This document shows, piece after piece, positions 1-9,993 of a stretch of DNA of 46,496 nucleotides; positions within the stretch are counted from its first letter, which is position 1; every line of letters starts with the position of its first letter. Source of the DNA: an uncultured Marinosulfonomonas sp. (GTDB lineage: Bacteria > Pseudomonadota > Alphaproteobacteria > Rhodobacterales > Rhodobacteraceae). Location: assembly GCA_947311455.1 (NCBI GenBank), contig CAMZKY010000123.1, forward strand, positions 1-46,496, given 5' to 3'. The position numbers and the translations under genes were made by a program. The notes below the pieces were generated by a model that had not been told where the DNA came from, ran no database searches, and was given only the letters and a program-made list of their open reading frames with translations.

Positions 1-103
1 CCATGCCGGACATCCCTGATTGAGTGTCAGCAACGGCTGCACTCGCAATAAGGGACCCCGAGCACAATATAGCTGTTAAAGCTGTTCTTACCGATTTCTT
101 CAT
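1..103 (-). CDS. N-terminal part of a secreted/periplasmic protein (truncated by window edge)
   Basis: Manual reverse-strand translation from ATG at 103: MKKSVRTALTAILCSGSLIASAAVADTQSGMSGM. Typical signal peptide, AAGGAG-type ribosome site just upstream, open to the window edge. Not in the ORF track. Confidence 0.6.
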   Translation of the reverse strand, partial: MKKSVRTALTAILCSGSLIASAAVADTQSGMSGM

Positions 104-209
104 GTGTTAGCTCCTTCTAATAGTTTGCATGCCAACGGCAGAATTGCCGTCAGACACGCCTTTCCCCGAGGTTCCCCGGAAACTGTTGGTGATTTGGGTA
201 TTGCGGGTT

Positions 210-581
210 TTATTCCCGATCGTGCCAACCGCGAATATCGTATGACCCCAGCATTCCGGGGTGGATAAACGGGTTGAACCACGCGCCTTGATCTTCCAAA
301 AATCTAAGGCTTGCAGGGTATGGCGGTGTAACGCCAGTCAGCGCCAAACCATACCATGCACCATCTTTTTTAAACTCAGAAATTACAGGCGCGTCAACTG
401 GGCGAACCGATGGCTCCACCCCTGCGATATGCTGGGAAAATGCTGGCGCCGTAACGCCGATCTGACCCACAACAAGCAGTGATACAAAAACGAAACGTCG
501 CAAAATTTTACCCCCATCTTTTTCGTCTACAGAGCACAGACAGTGTGGAACCCCACACCCGCCGAACTTGAATGTCGGCAC
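210..581 (-). CDS. Small hypothetical secreted protein (start uncertain, probably internal near the hydrophobic leader)
   Basis: 123-aa ORF; internal LRRFVFVSLLVVGQIGVTAPAFSQ resembles a signal peptide. Confidence 0.45.
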   Translation of the reverse strand: MPTFKFGGCGVPHCLCSVDEKDGGKILRRFVFVSLLVVGQIGVTAPAFSQHIAGVEPSVRPVDAPVISEFKKDGAWYGLALTGVTPPYPASLRFLEDQGAWFNPFIHPGMLGSYDIRGWHDRE

Positions 582-873
582 TATCTACATGCTCCATTAC
601 GACTCTTCTCTTATCATGGAAATTGGCGTAAAACATATTTTATTTAATGTTTATAATAAGTTAGGATGTTTTTAGAGGTTTGAATTTCTGACAAAATGTC
701 CGGTTTAAAAATCTATGTCTGGTTGTTCTTTGAAAATCAGGGGATTTCTGCATGACAATTTGGCGCAGGCTTGACACATTTGGTCAGTGTGGCAGATTGC
801 CGCACTTAAGCCGCGTCATTCCTGCGCTTGACCTTGGTTTCCAGAAGGAATTGATAGGTCTGGAAAACATAGG

Positions 874-1956
874 TTGAACATAAAAAGGAATATGAAAATG
901 GCAGTCACACAGGGCATGATCGAGAAACTTCTTGCCAGTATTTCCCACCCCCGCACCGGACAAGATCTAATAACCGCCGATGTCATTCGCACGCTTTCTG
1001 TGGATCAGGGGCATGTCAAAATGGTTTTGGATGTAGAGGAGCAAGACGCCCAAGCTATGATACCGATTTCCGAACAAATCCAAACGCTGATCAACGCTGT
1101 AGAGGGCGTCACAGAGGTTTCGGTTCTGCTCACCGCCGAGCGCAAAAGCGACGCGCCGCCTAATTTGAAACCCAATCAAGGATTCGCCCCGCCCGAACAC
1201 ATCGAAGGCGTGAAAACCATCGTCGCCGTGGCCTCGGGCAAAGGCGGCGTTGGCAAATCCACGGTGTCGGCTAATCTGGCGCTGGCGCTGGCAAAATCAG
1301 GTTTAAAGGTTGGACTGCTGGATGCCGATATTTATGGGCCGTCGCAGCCCAAATTAATGGGAAGCAATGGCCGCCCCGTAGCGTTCAATGATCAACTGAT
1401 CCCGATTGCCGCGCACGGGATCAAGGTGATGTCGGTGGGGTTCTTGATGGAAGAGAACCGTGCACTGGTTTGGCGCGGGCCAATCCTTGCCAACGCCATT
1501 CAACAGATGTTGCACGAGGTGGCGTGGGCACCGCTTGACGTTCTGGTGATTGACCTGCCGCCGGGCACAGGCGACGTGCAAATCACCCTAACGCAAAAAA
1601 CGCCTGTTACCGGCGCGATCATCGTCACCACCCCGCAAGACGTGGCACTAATTGATGCGCGCCGCGCCATGGATATGTTCGAACAAACCGGAACGCCGTT
1701 GCTGGGGCTGGTGGAAAATATGTCAACCCACATCTGCACCCATTGTGGCGAAGAAGACGATGTATTTGGCCACGGCGGCGGCGAGGCGGAGGCCAAAGCT
1801 CATGGTATTCCGTTTCTGGGGGCGCTTCCGTTAACGCGGGTTCTGCGCGAAACATCCGATCAAGGCACACCGATTGTGGTGGCCTTTCCCGAAAGTGCCG
1901 AGGCGATACGTTTTGTTGAAATCGCCGATAAGCTGGCAAAGGTTTTGAAGATATAA
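874..1956 (+). CDS. Mrp/NBP35/ApbC family Fe-S carrier ATPase
   Basis: Deviant Walker A VASGKGGVGKST, DADIYGPSQPKLMG, DLPPGTGDVQITL, and CxxC (CTHCGEEDDVFG). Real start may be the ATG at about 892 or 898. Confidence 0.93.
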   Translation: MNIKRNMKMAVTQGMIEKLLASISHPRTGQDLITADVIRTLSVDQGHVKMVLDVEEQDAQAMIPISEQIQTLINAVEGVTEVSVLLTAERKSDAPPNLKPNQGFAPPEHIEGVKTIVAVASGKGGVGKSTVSANLALALAKSGLKVGLLDADIYGPSQPKLMGSNGRPVAFNDQLIPIAAHGIKVMSVGFLMEENRALVWRGPILANAIQQMLHEVAWAPLDVLVIDLPPGTGDVQITLTQKTPVTGAIIVTTPQDVALIDARRAMDMFEQTGTPLLGLVENMSTHICTHCGEEDDVFGHGGGEAEAKAHGIPFLGALPLTRVLRETSDQGTPIVVAFPESAEAIRFVEIADKLAKVLKI

Positions 1957-2044
1957 CCGCCGCTAAATCGGGTTGGCAGGCTACTGGTATGCCTGCCGCA
2001 ACGATTCCACGATTCCGGAATTCTGGTTCTTTTATATCAATCTA

Positions 2045-2254
2045 TTAACCCGCGCATTTACCGCACCGTTCGCGCTGTTGGCCTGCCGAATCAAGGAAAT
2101 GTGCCATATGTTTGCAATACTCGGGAATTGGCGAGAACCAGTCAGGCGCATCCACATTAAACTGACAGCTCAGCGTATTACCCACCACAACCGAAGGCTT
2201 GCCGCGATACTTGCCAGGACGCCGTTTATAGACAATCTGGGCTTTGATATCCAA
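2045..2254 (-). CDS. Small Cys-containing hypothetical protein
   Basis: 69-aa ORF with TTG start, CKHMAHFLDSAGQQRERCGKCAG C-terminus; competes with an overlapping + ORF. Weak support. Confidence 0.3.
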   Translation of the reverse strand: MDIKAQIVYKRRPGKYRGKPSVVVGNTLSCQFNVDAPDWFSPIPEYCKHMAHFLDSAGQQRERCGKCAG

Positions 2255-2388
2255 GGTGGCCGAGATGTTTTGCGCAAGGCTATCTATTTACCAGCTGTGG
2301 TCGTCACACGATTTAATCCAGATATGAAAATGAAATATCAGGAATTGATTGCCAACGGGAAATGCGGGGAAAATGCGCGGTTAACAAA

Positions 2389-3918
2389 TTAAAATTCGCG
2401 CCCTACCCAATAGCCGATAATCATGAGGATAACCCCGAAAGAGGCTTTAATAACCGCGGCTTTACGGCTTGGTCGAGCACATTTTGGGGAGGTTGCGACA
2501 CGTTTCGTAAGTGCCACCTCCGCCATCGCGGGCAAATGCGGCCCAAACTTTGATAAAATCCGCATGGTTTTCACCAGATCTTTCATCATTGCCTTAGGGC
2601 CAAGGGCGTTTTTGATATAGTCGCCAACCACCGGATGCGCCACTTCCCAGATATTGATTTGCGGGTTTAATGACCGCGCCACGCCTTCAACAACCACCAT
2701 GGTGCGTTGCAACAGGATCAGCTCGGTTCTGGTTTCCATGCCGAATCTTTCCGTCACTTCAAACAGGTAGCTAAACAATTTCCCCATTGATATTTGCGAG
2801 GCGTCCATGCCGAAAATCGGCTCGCCCACTGCGCGTAATGCCTGCGCAAATTCTGCCACATCACGATCAGCCGGCACATATCCCGCCTCAAAATGCACAT
2901 CAGCCACGCGGCGGTAATCACGTTGGATAAAGCCGATCAGAATTTCGGCGTAAACGCGGCGAGTATATTCATCAATCCGCCCCATGATCCCAAAATCATA
3001 GGCAATGATATCGCCATTTGCGGCAACCTTCAGATTGCCTTGATGCATATCAGCGTGAAAATATCCGTCGCGCAAGGCGTGGCTAAGGAATAGTTGTAAA
3101 ACCCGCTCGCCCAAAATGGTGCGGTTATGCCCAGCTGCGTCCAGCGCGTCATTATCGCCGAGAGGTAGCCCGTCGGCCCAACCCATTGTCATCACACGTT
3201 TGGCCGAATATTCCCATTTGGCTTCGGGTACTTGAAAGCCTGCATCATCTTTGGTGGTTTGGCCAAATTCAGAACAGGCCGAAGCTTCGCTGCGCAGATC
3301 TAGTTCGTGCGCAACCACCCCGTCGAAATGTTCAATTACATCATACGGGCGCAAGCGGCGCGAGGCTGGTGAAAAGAATTCAATTACCCCCGCCGCAAAA
3401 TAAAAGGCGTCGATATCCTTGCGGAAATCCTTTTCGATCTCCGGGCGCAAGACCTTAACCGCAACTTCTTCGCCGGTATCGCGCAATACCGCATGGTGCA
3501 CCTGTGCAATAGACGCCGCCGCAACGGGTTCGCTGAATTCGCTAAAAATTTCCTCAATCGGTCTGTCCAGTTCCTCCTCAACACTGGCTTTGGCCAATTC
3601 GATCGAAAACGGCGGCAGTTTATCCTGCAAAACCCGTAGCTGCGCGGCCAGCTTATCGCCCACCATATCAGGACGGGTCGATAGCACCTGACCGAATTTG
3701 ATATAGGCAGGGCCAAGCGCCTGTAGGGCGCGGGTTTCAGGGGGCAACGCCGGATCACCCTTTAACCCCAGCCATTTAAACGGCCAACCCAGCACCCGTG
3801 CTGTAATGCGCAAAGGCAGCGGCGCATCCATCGCCTCAAGCACGAGTTTAAGCGCGCCGGTACGTTCAAACGTGGCCGCAGTGCGCACCAATCGCCAGAT
3901 ATTATGAGGGCCGCGCAT
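2389..3918 (-). CDS. ubiB: UbiB/AarF/ABC1-family atypical kinase (ubiquinone biosynthesis)
   Basis: 509 aa with ABC1 family motifs (GPAYIKFGQVLSTRPD, FHADMHQGNLKV, AYDFGIMGRID); C-terminal TM; adjacent to ubiE. Confidence 0.93.
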   Translation of the reverse strand: MRGPHNIWRLVRTAATFERTGALKLVLEAMDAPLPLRITARVLGWPFKWLGLKGDPALPPETRALQALGPAYIKFGQVLSTRPDMVGDKLAAQLRVLQDKLPPFSIELAKASVEEELDRPIEEIFSEFSEPVAAASIAQVHHAVLRDTGEEVAVKVLRPEIEKDFRKDIDAFYFAAGVIEFFSPASRRLRPYDVIEHFDGVVAHELDLRSEASACSEFGQTTKDDAGFQVPEAKWEYSAKRVMTMGWADGLPLGDNDALDAAGHNRTILGERVLQLFLSHALRDGYFHADMHQGNLKVAANGDIIAYDFGIMGRIDEYTRRVYAEILIGFIQRDYRRVADVHFEAGYVPADRDVAEFAQALRAVGEPIFGMDASQISMGKLFSYLFEVTERFGMETRTELILLQRTMVVVEGVARSLNPQINIWEVAHPVVGDYIKNALGPKAMMKDLVKTMRILSKFGPHLPAMAEVALTKRVATSPKCARPSRKAAVIKASFGVILMIIGYWVGREF

Positions 3919-3921
3919 CTG

Positions 3922-4674
3922 CTAAATTTTCCAACCAGAATGCAGGGCAGCAATGCCCATAGACAAGTTGCGATATTTTGCATTGGCAAACCCGGCATCA
4001 CAGATCATCTGCAAAAATGTTTCCTGATCCGGAAACTTGCGAATTGATTCCACAAGGTATTGATAAGAATCCGCGTCATTGGCGATCAGCTTGCCCAGTT
4101 TCGGGATCACATTAAACGAATACAAATCATAGGCTTTTTGCATCATATCATTGGGGATTTGGCTAAACTCAAGCACCATTAAACGCCCCCCCGGGCGCAG
4201 CACACGGTGGGCCTCGCTTAATGCGTCGGCAATGCGGGTCACGTTTCTAATGCCAAAGGAAATGGTGTAAACATCAAAGGTGTTGTCTTTGAACGGCAGC
4301 GCCATCGCATCCCCGACAACCCAATTCAGGCTTTCGGCCATTTTGCCAGCTTCGGCGCGTTTCGCCCCCTCGATCAACATCGGTTCGGTTAGATCCAGAA
4401 CCGTGGCATGCCCTGCGCCAGCACGTTTTAAAAACCGAAACGAAATATCACCCGTACCGCCAGCAACATCCAGCAGTTTTTGCCCCGCCCGCGGCGCAAG
4501 CCAATCCATCATCGCGTCTTTCCAAATCCGATGAATGCCCATCGACATGGCGTCATTCATCACGTCGTATTAGCTGGCCACATTGGAAAAAACCCCGTGA
4601 ACCATGCCCGCCTTGTCGTCTTCGGCGACGGTTTTAAAACCAAAATGGGTGGTGCGTTCTGATGTGTTGCTCAT
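3922..4674 (-). pseudogene. ubiE: ubiE (2-methoxy-6-polyprenyl-1,4-benzoquinol methylase) interrupted by an in-frame TAA at 4570-4572
   Basis: Same-frame N-part [34 protein letters not shown] (ATG at 4674), then TAA, then [44 protein letters not shown]. The rest to 3922 is an intact UbiE sequence. Confidence 0.85.
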
Positions 4675-4747
4675 TGGCTTGTCTTCCTTGATACTGACGC
4701 CTCTTATAAACGCCCTGTCGCGCGTTACAATGAAAGGTAGCACCATC

Positions 4748-5581
4748 ATGCCAGAATTACCCGAGGTCGAGACAGTCCGTCGCGGTTTGTTGCCCGTGAT
4801 GGAGGGAAAAATGATCGTTGCAGCTGACGTGCGCCGCCCAGATTTACGTTGGCCGTTTCCTGAAAACATGGCAGCACGCCTAACAGGGAAAACCATTACA
4901 CAACTGCGCAGGCGGTCAAAATACATATTGGCGGATTTATCGTCCGGTGAAACCTTGCTGATTCATCTGGGGATGTCGGGAAAAATGACGATTTCCTTAG
5001 GGCCGAATCACCCCGAAACTCTGAAACACGATCATGTTGTGTTTGACATGCAAGGCGGCGCGCGCGTGGCGTTTAACGATGCACGCCGTTTCGGGGCGAT
5101 GGATTTATGTGCAACCGATCAGATCAACGATCACAAGCTTATCGCCAGTATCGGGCCAGAACCTTTGGGAAATGTGTTTCATGACGAGTATCTGATTGCG
5201 CGGTTCAAAGGTAAAAAAATGCCGATCAAAACCGCGCTGTTGGATCAACGCATCGTGGCGGGGCTTGGTAATATTTATGTGTGCGAAGTGCTGCTGCGCA
5301 ACAAAACCAACCCCACGCAACCGACAGGCCAAATCAAACCCGCAAAGATTCGCCAAATGGTGCCAATTATCCGTGATGTTTTGAATGAGGCAATCGAGGC
5401 TGGCGGTTCATCGTTAAAAGATTATCGCCAAACCGACGGCGAACTGGGATATTTTCAACACAGTTTTAAGGCCTATGGGCGCGAGGGTGAACCGTGTTTA
5501 ACCGATGGATGTAAAGGGAAAATCACCCGAATCACCCAATCCGGAAGGTCAACTTTTTACTGCCCGCAATGCCAAAGATAG
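4748..5581 (+). CDS. mutM: Formamidopyrimidine-DNA glycosylase
   Basis: N-terminal [14 protein letters not shown] and C-terminal zinc finger [27 protein letters not shown]; start refined to ATG 4748. Confidence 0.96.
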   Translation: MPELPEVETVRRGLLPVMEGKMIVAADVRRPDLRWPFPENMAARLTGKTITQLRRRSKYILADLSSGETLLIHLGMSGKMTISLGPNHPETLKHDHVVFDMQGGARVAFNDARRFGAMDLCATDQINDHKLIASIGPEPLGNVFHDEYLIARFKGKKMPIKTALLDQRIVAGLGNIYVCEVLLRNKTNPTQPTGQIKPAKIRQMVPIIRDVLNEAIEAGGSSLKDYRQTDGELGYFQHSFKAYGREGEPCLTDGCKGKITRITQSGRSTFYCPQCQR

Positions 5582-5643
5582 CTTGAACACCCGCGAATAG
5601 ATGTTAAGGATTTTGGTCAACCGAAGCAACACGGCAAATACAC

Positions 5644-6420
5644 ATGGCTTACGAAACTATCATTGTTGATATCGACGACCACGTCGCACTTATCAAACTA
5701 AACCGCCCCGACGCTCTAAATGCGTTAAACAGCCAGATGCTGGTCGAGCTGGCAGACGCCTTAAAATCCATCGAAGCCAACAAAAAAGTGCGCTGCACAG
5801 TTTTGACCGGATCGGAAAAAGCATTTGCTGCTGGCGCGGATATCAAGGAAATGTCGGAAAAATCATTTGTCGATATGTTTATGACAGATTTCTTTGGCCC
5901 CGAAACCGAACAGCTTTTGAAAGCGCGCAAGCCTATCATTGCGGCAGTGTCAGGTTATGCCCTTGGTGGCGGCTGTGAATTGGCGATGATGTGCGATTTC
6001 ATCCTGTGTTCCGACACTGCAAAATTTGGCCAACCCGAAGTTAATCTTGGCGTAATCGCCGGCATCGGCGGAAGCCAGCGCCTAACGCGGTTTGTTGGAA
6101 AATCCAAAGCCATGGAAATGAACCTGACTGGCCGCTTTATGGATGCAGAAGAAGCCGAGCGCTCAGGATTGGTCAGCCGAATCATCCCCGCTAAAAAGCT
6201 GGTTGAGGAAGCATTGTGCACAGCAGGTAAAATTGCCGAGAAATCCATGCTGACAACAATGGCTGTCAAAGAGGCGGTGAATCGATCATATGAAACCACC
6301 CTGCGCGAGGGCTTGTTATTTGAACGCCGCCTATTCCATTCGCTGTTTGCAACCGAAGATCAATCTGAAGGCATGAACGCCTTTATGGAAAAACGCGAGG
6401 CACAGTTTCGCGGAAAATAA
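5644..6420 (+). CDS. Enoyl-CoA hydratase (crotonase family)
   Basis: 258 aa; [11 protein letters not shown] and [42 protein letters not shown] crotonase motifs. Confidence 0.94.
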   Translation: MAYETIIVDIDDHVALIKLNRPDALNALNSQMLVELADALKSIEANKKVRCTVLTGSEKAFAAGADIKEMSEKSFVDMFMTDFFGPETEQLLKARKPIIAAVSGYALGGGCELAMMCDFILCSDTAKFGQPEVNLGVIAGIGGSQRLTRFVGKSKAMEMNLTGRFMDAEEAERSGLVSRIIPAKKLVEEALCTAGKIAEKSMLTTMAVKEAVNRSYETTLREGLLFERRLFHSLFATEDQSEGMNAFMEKREAQFRGK

Positions 6421-6581
6421 TTCGCATCACTTTTGTCTTTCAATCCGGCTGATTCTACACTATAGGCCACCCTACATGCGTGTGAGGCCCGCTCTTTTGG
6501 CCGGACGACCGGTATATAAACCCGGACGGGGCTCTTTTGCGCAACAGAAATTGTAACTGACCCCTGAAAGGGAACCGCACC

Positions 6582-6845
6582 ATGGCAAATTCGCCCCAAG
6601 CAAAAAAACGCGCCCGTCAAAACGAGCGTCGCTTTCAAGTAAACAAAGCCCGCCGCTCACGCGTTCGCACTTATTTGCGTAAAGTAGAAGAAGCCATCGA
6701 ATCCGGCGACGCAGCTGCGTCCAAAGCCGCTCTTCAGGCGCTTCAGCCTGAACTGATGCGCGGTGTATCCCGCGGTATTTTTCACAAAAACACTGTGGCG
6801 CGTAAAATGTCACGTTTGTCCAAACGCGTTAAAGCACTGGGCTAA
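6582..6845 (+). CDS. rpsT: 30S ribosomal protein S20
   Basis: [39 protein letters not shown], typical bS20. Confidence 0.97.
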   Translation: MANSPQAKKRARQNERRFQVNKARRSRVRTYLRKVEEAIESGDAAASKAALQALQPELMRGVSRGIFHKNTVARKMSRLSKRVKALG

Positions 6846-6854
6846 AACCTACAC

Positions 6855-7043
6855 GACTCATTCGAATTCAAAGGGCGCAAACGGTGGTTTGCGTCCTTTT
6901 GTCATTTTGCTATTTTTTTTGGGAATCTGATCAAAAAACCACAAAAATCTGATTCTCGTAGATTCGTTTTGACTAATTTAGAGTCAACAAAGAAGATCAG
7001 TTGCAAGGCCCGCGCAACGCTTGCTAACTTACCCAAGCGATTC
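6855..7043. promoter_or_regulatory. Cluster of six GANTC (CcrM-type) sites between rpsT and dnaA
   Basis: GACTC 6855, GAATC 6923, GATTC 6951, GATTC 6961, GAGTC 6981, GATTC 7039. Confidence 0.6.
6870..6904 (+). terminator. Rho-independent terminator downstream of rpsT
   Basis: AAAGGGCGCAAAC-GGTG-GTTTGCGTCCTTTT: 13-bp stem with one wobble pair, followed by a T tract. Confidence 0.85.
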
Positions 7044-7372
7044 ACATCGTTTGGGGGGACATACACCAAGCATGATCAAGAAAGACGCTTTTGAAACCGG
7101 CGGAATATTCATGATTATGCTAGGCTGATGTTCAGAATAATGGGGCCTGTATGCCCATGCTTCTGTTCAGAAGATGCGAAGCTGTTGGGACAGCTACAGC
7201 AGTGGAATGTCTTTAATCGTTTAATATCAAGAAAGCGGCAGTGTTGGCCGCTCATGGATGTTTTGCACCCAAATGAGGGCGGTGTGGGAATTATTAATGG
7301 ATTATATGGATTTGGTGTGGGGCACTATTTTCGTAATAATCAATGCGCGTAGCGCTGAAATGAGACACGAGA

Positions 7373-8722
7373 ATGACAAACGAGATTTGGGGACAAGTTC
7401 AAAAACAGATCGAAGAAACTGTTGGGAAGAACAATTACACAACTTGGATTGCGCCACTTACATTTTCTAAAATCGATGCGGGAATTGCCACATTCCACGT
7501 TCCGACACAGTTTTTTGGAAATTGGGTTCAGCGAAATTATGGTGAAACCATCCATGCGCGCCTATCCACAGTCGACCCGTCCATATCGAGAGTAGAGTTT
7601 GTTGTCGTAAAACCGACTGCGCCCGCCATGTCAGGCCGTGGTGCACAATCAAACCGAACCTCGGTGGTTAAGTCCAAAGAATTGCCCGGCGCCGCAATTG
7701 ATTCCAGATTTACCTTCGAAAGCTTTGTGGTTGGAAAGCCGAATGAACTGGCGCACGCTGCTGCAAAACGCGTAGGCGAAGGCGGGCCCGTAACATTTAA
7801 TCCGCTTTTCCTATATGGCGGTGTCGGCTTGGGCAAAACGCACCTGATGCACGCCATCGCGCACGAGCTGAAAAACAGCAGTCCCGATCTGAATGTAGTT
7901 TATCTGTCAGCCGAACAATTCATGTATCGTTTCGTGCAGGCCCTGCGCGAACGAAAAATGATGGATTTCAAAGAATTGTTCCGGTCTGTTGATGTACTAA
8001 TGGTGGATGACGTACAGTTTATCGCCGGCAAAGAAAGCACCCAGGAAGAATTTTTTCATACCTTCAACGCATTGGTAGATCAGGGTAAGCAAATCATTAT
8101 TTCCGGCGATACATCCCCCGGTGAAATCAAAGGGCTGGATGACAGGATCAAATCGCGCTTGCAGTGCGGGTTGGTCGTTGATCTTCACCCTACAGACTAC
8201 GAATTGCGACTTGGGATATTACAACAAAAAGTCGAACAATATCGCGGCGAATATGCCGCGTTGGTAATCGACGATGGCGTGCTTGAATTCCTTGCGCTGC
8301 GCATTTCGACAAATGTGCGCGTGTTGGAAGGTGCCTTAACCCGCCTATTTGCGTTTGCGTCCCTTGTCGGACGTGAAATCACAATGGAGTTGGCCAAGGA
8401 TTGCCTGGCCGATATTTTACGCGCATCGGATCGCAAAATCACCATCGAAGAAATTCAGCGCAAGGTCAGCGAGCATTACAATATTCGCTTTAGTGAAATG
8501 GTTGGCCCACGTCGCCACCGTACGATTGCGCGCCCGCGTCAGGTTGCTATGTACTTATCTAAACACATGACCTCTCGCTCTCTTCCAGAGATCGGGCGTC
8601 GGTTTGGTGGACGCGATCATACCACCGTCATGCACGGCGTTCGCAAAATCGAAGAGCTTAAAGCAATAGATAACCAGATTTTCGAAGATTTGGAGCTTTT
8701 ACGCCGTACACTTGAGGCATAA
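7373..8722 (+). CDS. dnaA: Chromosomal replication initiator DnaA
   Basis: LFLYGGVGLGKTHLMHAIAH, VLMVDDVQFIAGK, and signature GRRFGGRDHTTVMHGVRKIEE. Confidence 0.98.
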   Translation: MTNEIWGQVQKQIEETVGKNNYTTWIAPLTFSKIDAGIATFHVPTQFFGNWVQRNYGETIHARLSTVDPSISRVEFVVVKPTAPAMSGRGAQSNRTSVVKSKELPGAAIDSRFTFESFVVGKPNELAHAAAKRVGEGGPVTFNPLFLYGGVGLGKTHLMHAIAHELKNSSPDLNVVYLSAEQFMYRFVQALRERKMMDFKELFRSVDVLMVDDVQFIAGKESTQEEFFHTFNALVDQGKQIIISGDTSPGEIKGLDDRIKSRLQCGLVVDLHPTDYELRLGILQQKVEQYRGEYAALVIDDGVLEFLALRISTNVRVLEGALTRLFAFASLVGREITMELAKDCLADILRASDRKITIEEIQRKVSEHYNIRFSEMVGPRRHRTIARPRQVAMYLSKHMTSRSLPEIGRRFGGRDHTTVMHGVRKIEELKAIDNQIFEDLELLRRTLEA

Positions 8723-8835
8723 TTACCTCTAAACCCTTGACGACCACCTGATAACGTCGGACATTCCAAAAAAGACTTGAGCGGAACGTGAAATCGTATA
8801 ATTTCGACGCCCCGACACCTGTAGGAGCAATGGGT

Positions 8836-9954
8836 ATGAAAATCAGTATTGAACGCAGTGCGCTGCTAAAAGCAATGTCACAGGCGCAGTCTGTTGTTGA
8901 GCGCCGCAACACCATACCGATCTTGGCAAATGTGCTGATCGAAGCCGAGGGCGAAGCTGTAAGTTTTCGTGCAACAGATCTTGATATTGAAGTGATCGAC
9001 AAAACGTTAGCACAGGTCGAACGCGCTGGCGCAACCACTGTTTCCGCTGTTTTGCTCCATGAAATTGTGCGAAAACTCCCTGACGGCGCTTTGGTTCAGC
9101 TTGCCGATGACGGTGCATCTGGACGCCTAACAATTGAGGCTGGCCGCTCCAATTTTTCGCTTGCGACATTGCCAAAGGAAGATTTTCCAGTAATGGCCTC
9201 GTCTGAATACGCTGCCAATTTTTCTGCCAGAGCATCGGTCTTACGCCGCCTGTTTGATAAAACAAAATTTGCCATTTCAACCGAGGAAACCCGTTACTAT
9301 TTGAATGGCGTTTATATGCATGTTTCCGATGTAGATGGTGGAAAAGTTTTGCGTTGCGTTGCCACCGATGGCCACCGTTTGGCCCGCGTCGATTCTGAAT
9401 TGCCAGCAGGTGCCGAAGATATGGTCGGCGTGATTGTTCCACGTAAAACAGTGAATGAGCTTAACAAACTGCTTTCTGATGACGACGCACAAATCGCAGT
9501 ATCAGTTTCAGAAACCAAGATTCGTTTTGCTACGCCGGAAATCACCCTTACCTCCAAAGTTATTGATGGGACTTTCCCAGATTACACCCGCGTAATCCCA
9601 TCCGGAAATACTAAAAAACTGGAAGTGGATGCGGCCGAATTTGCCAAAGCGGTTGATCGTGTTGCAACAGTTTCATCAGAGCGTTCGCGCGCTGTGAAGC
9701 TTTCTCTTTCCGAAGACAAGCTTGTTCTGTCTGTTAACGCCCCTGACAGCGGTGCTGCCGAAGAAGAGCTTGTTGTGGCCTATGGCGACGAAGCGCTGGA
9801 AATTGGGTTTAACGCCAAGTATCTGCTGGAAATCGCATCACAAGTTGACCGTGAAAATGCTGTATTTATGTTTAACTCTTCCGGCGATCCTACGTTGATG
9901 CGTGAAGGGAATGACTCATCTGCAGTTTACGTCGTTATGCCGATGCGGGTTTAA
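8836..9954 (+). CDS. dnaN: DNA polymerase III beta sliding clamp
   Basis: MKISIERSALLKAMSQAQSVVERRNTIPILANV and C-terminal YVVMPMRV; start refined to ATG 8836. Confidence 0.97.
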   Translation: MKISIERSALLKAMSQAQSVVERRNTIPILANVLIEAEGEAVSFRATDLDIEVIDKTLAQVERAGATTVSAVLLHEIVRKLPDGALVQLADDGASGRLTIEAGRSNFSLATLPKEDFPVMASSEYAANFSARASVLRRLFDKTKFAISTEETRYYLNGVYMHVSDVDGGKVLRCVATDGHRLARVDSELPAGAEDMVGVIVPRKTVNELNKLLSDDDAQIAVSVSETKIRFATPEITLTSKVIDGTFPDYTRVIPSGNTKKLEVDAAEFAKAVDRVATVSSERSRAVKLSLSEDKLVLSVNAPDSGAAEEELVVAYGDEALEIGFNAKYLLEIASQVDRENAVFMFNSSGDPTLMREGNDSSAVYVVMPMRV

Positions 9955-9993
9955 AAGGCTGAATTCGGCACCGTATAATGATTGGGCACCCCT

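Noticed and set aside
135-150. Hairpin ACGGCA-GAAT-TGCCGT as a terminator
   Set aside because: Only a 6-bp stem and no T tract on either side.
1973-2392. 139-aa plus-strand ORF after the Mrp gene
   Set aside because: No recognisable family, lacks coding character, and overlaps an equally plausible minus-strand ORF; neither can be trusted without homology.
8843-9442. 199-aa minus-strand ORF opposite dnaN
   Set aside because: Lies fully antisense to a certain dnaN; Gln/Arg-rich composition typical of shadow ORFs.
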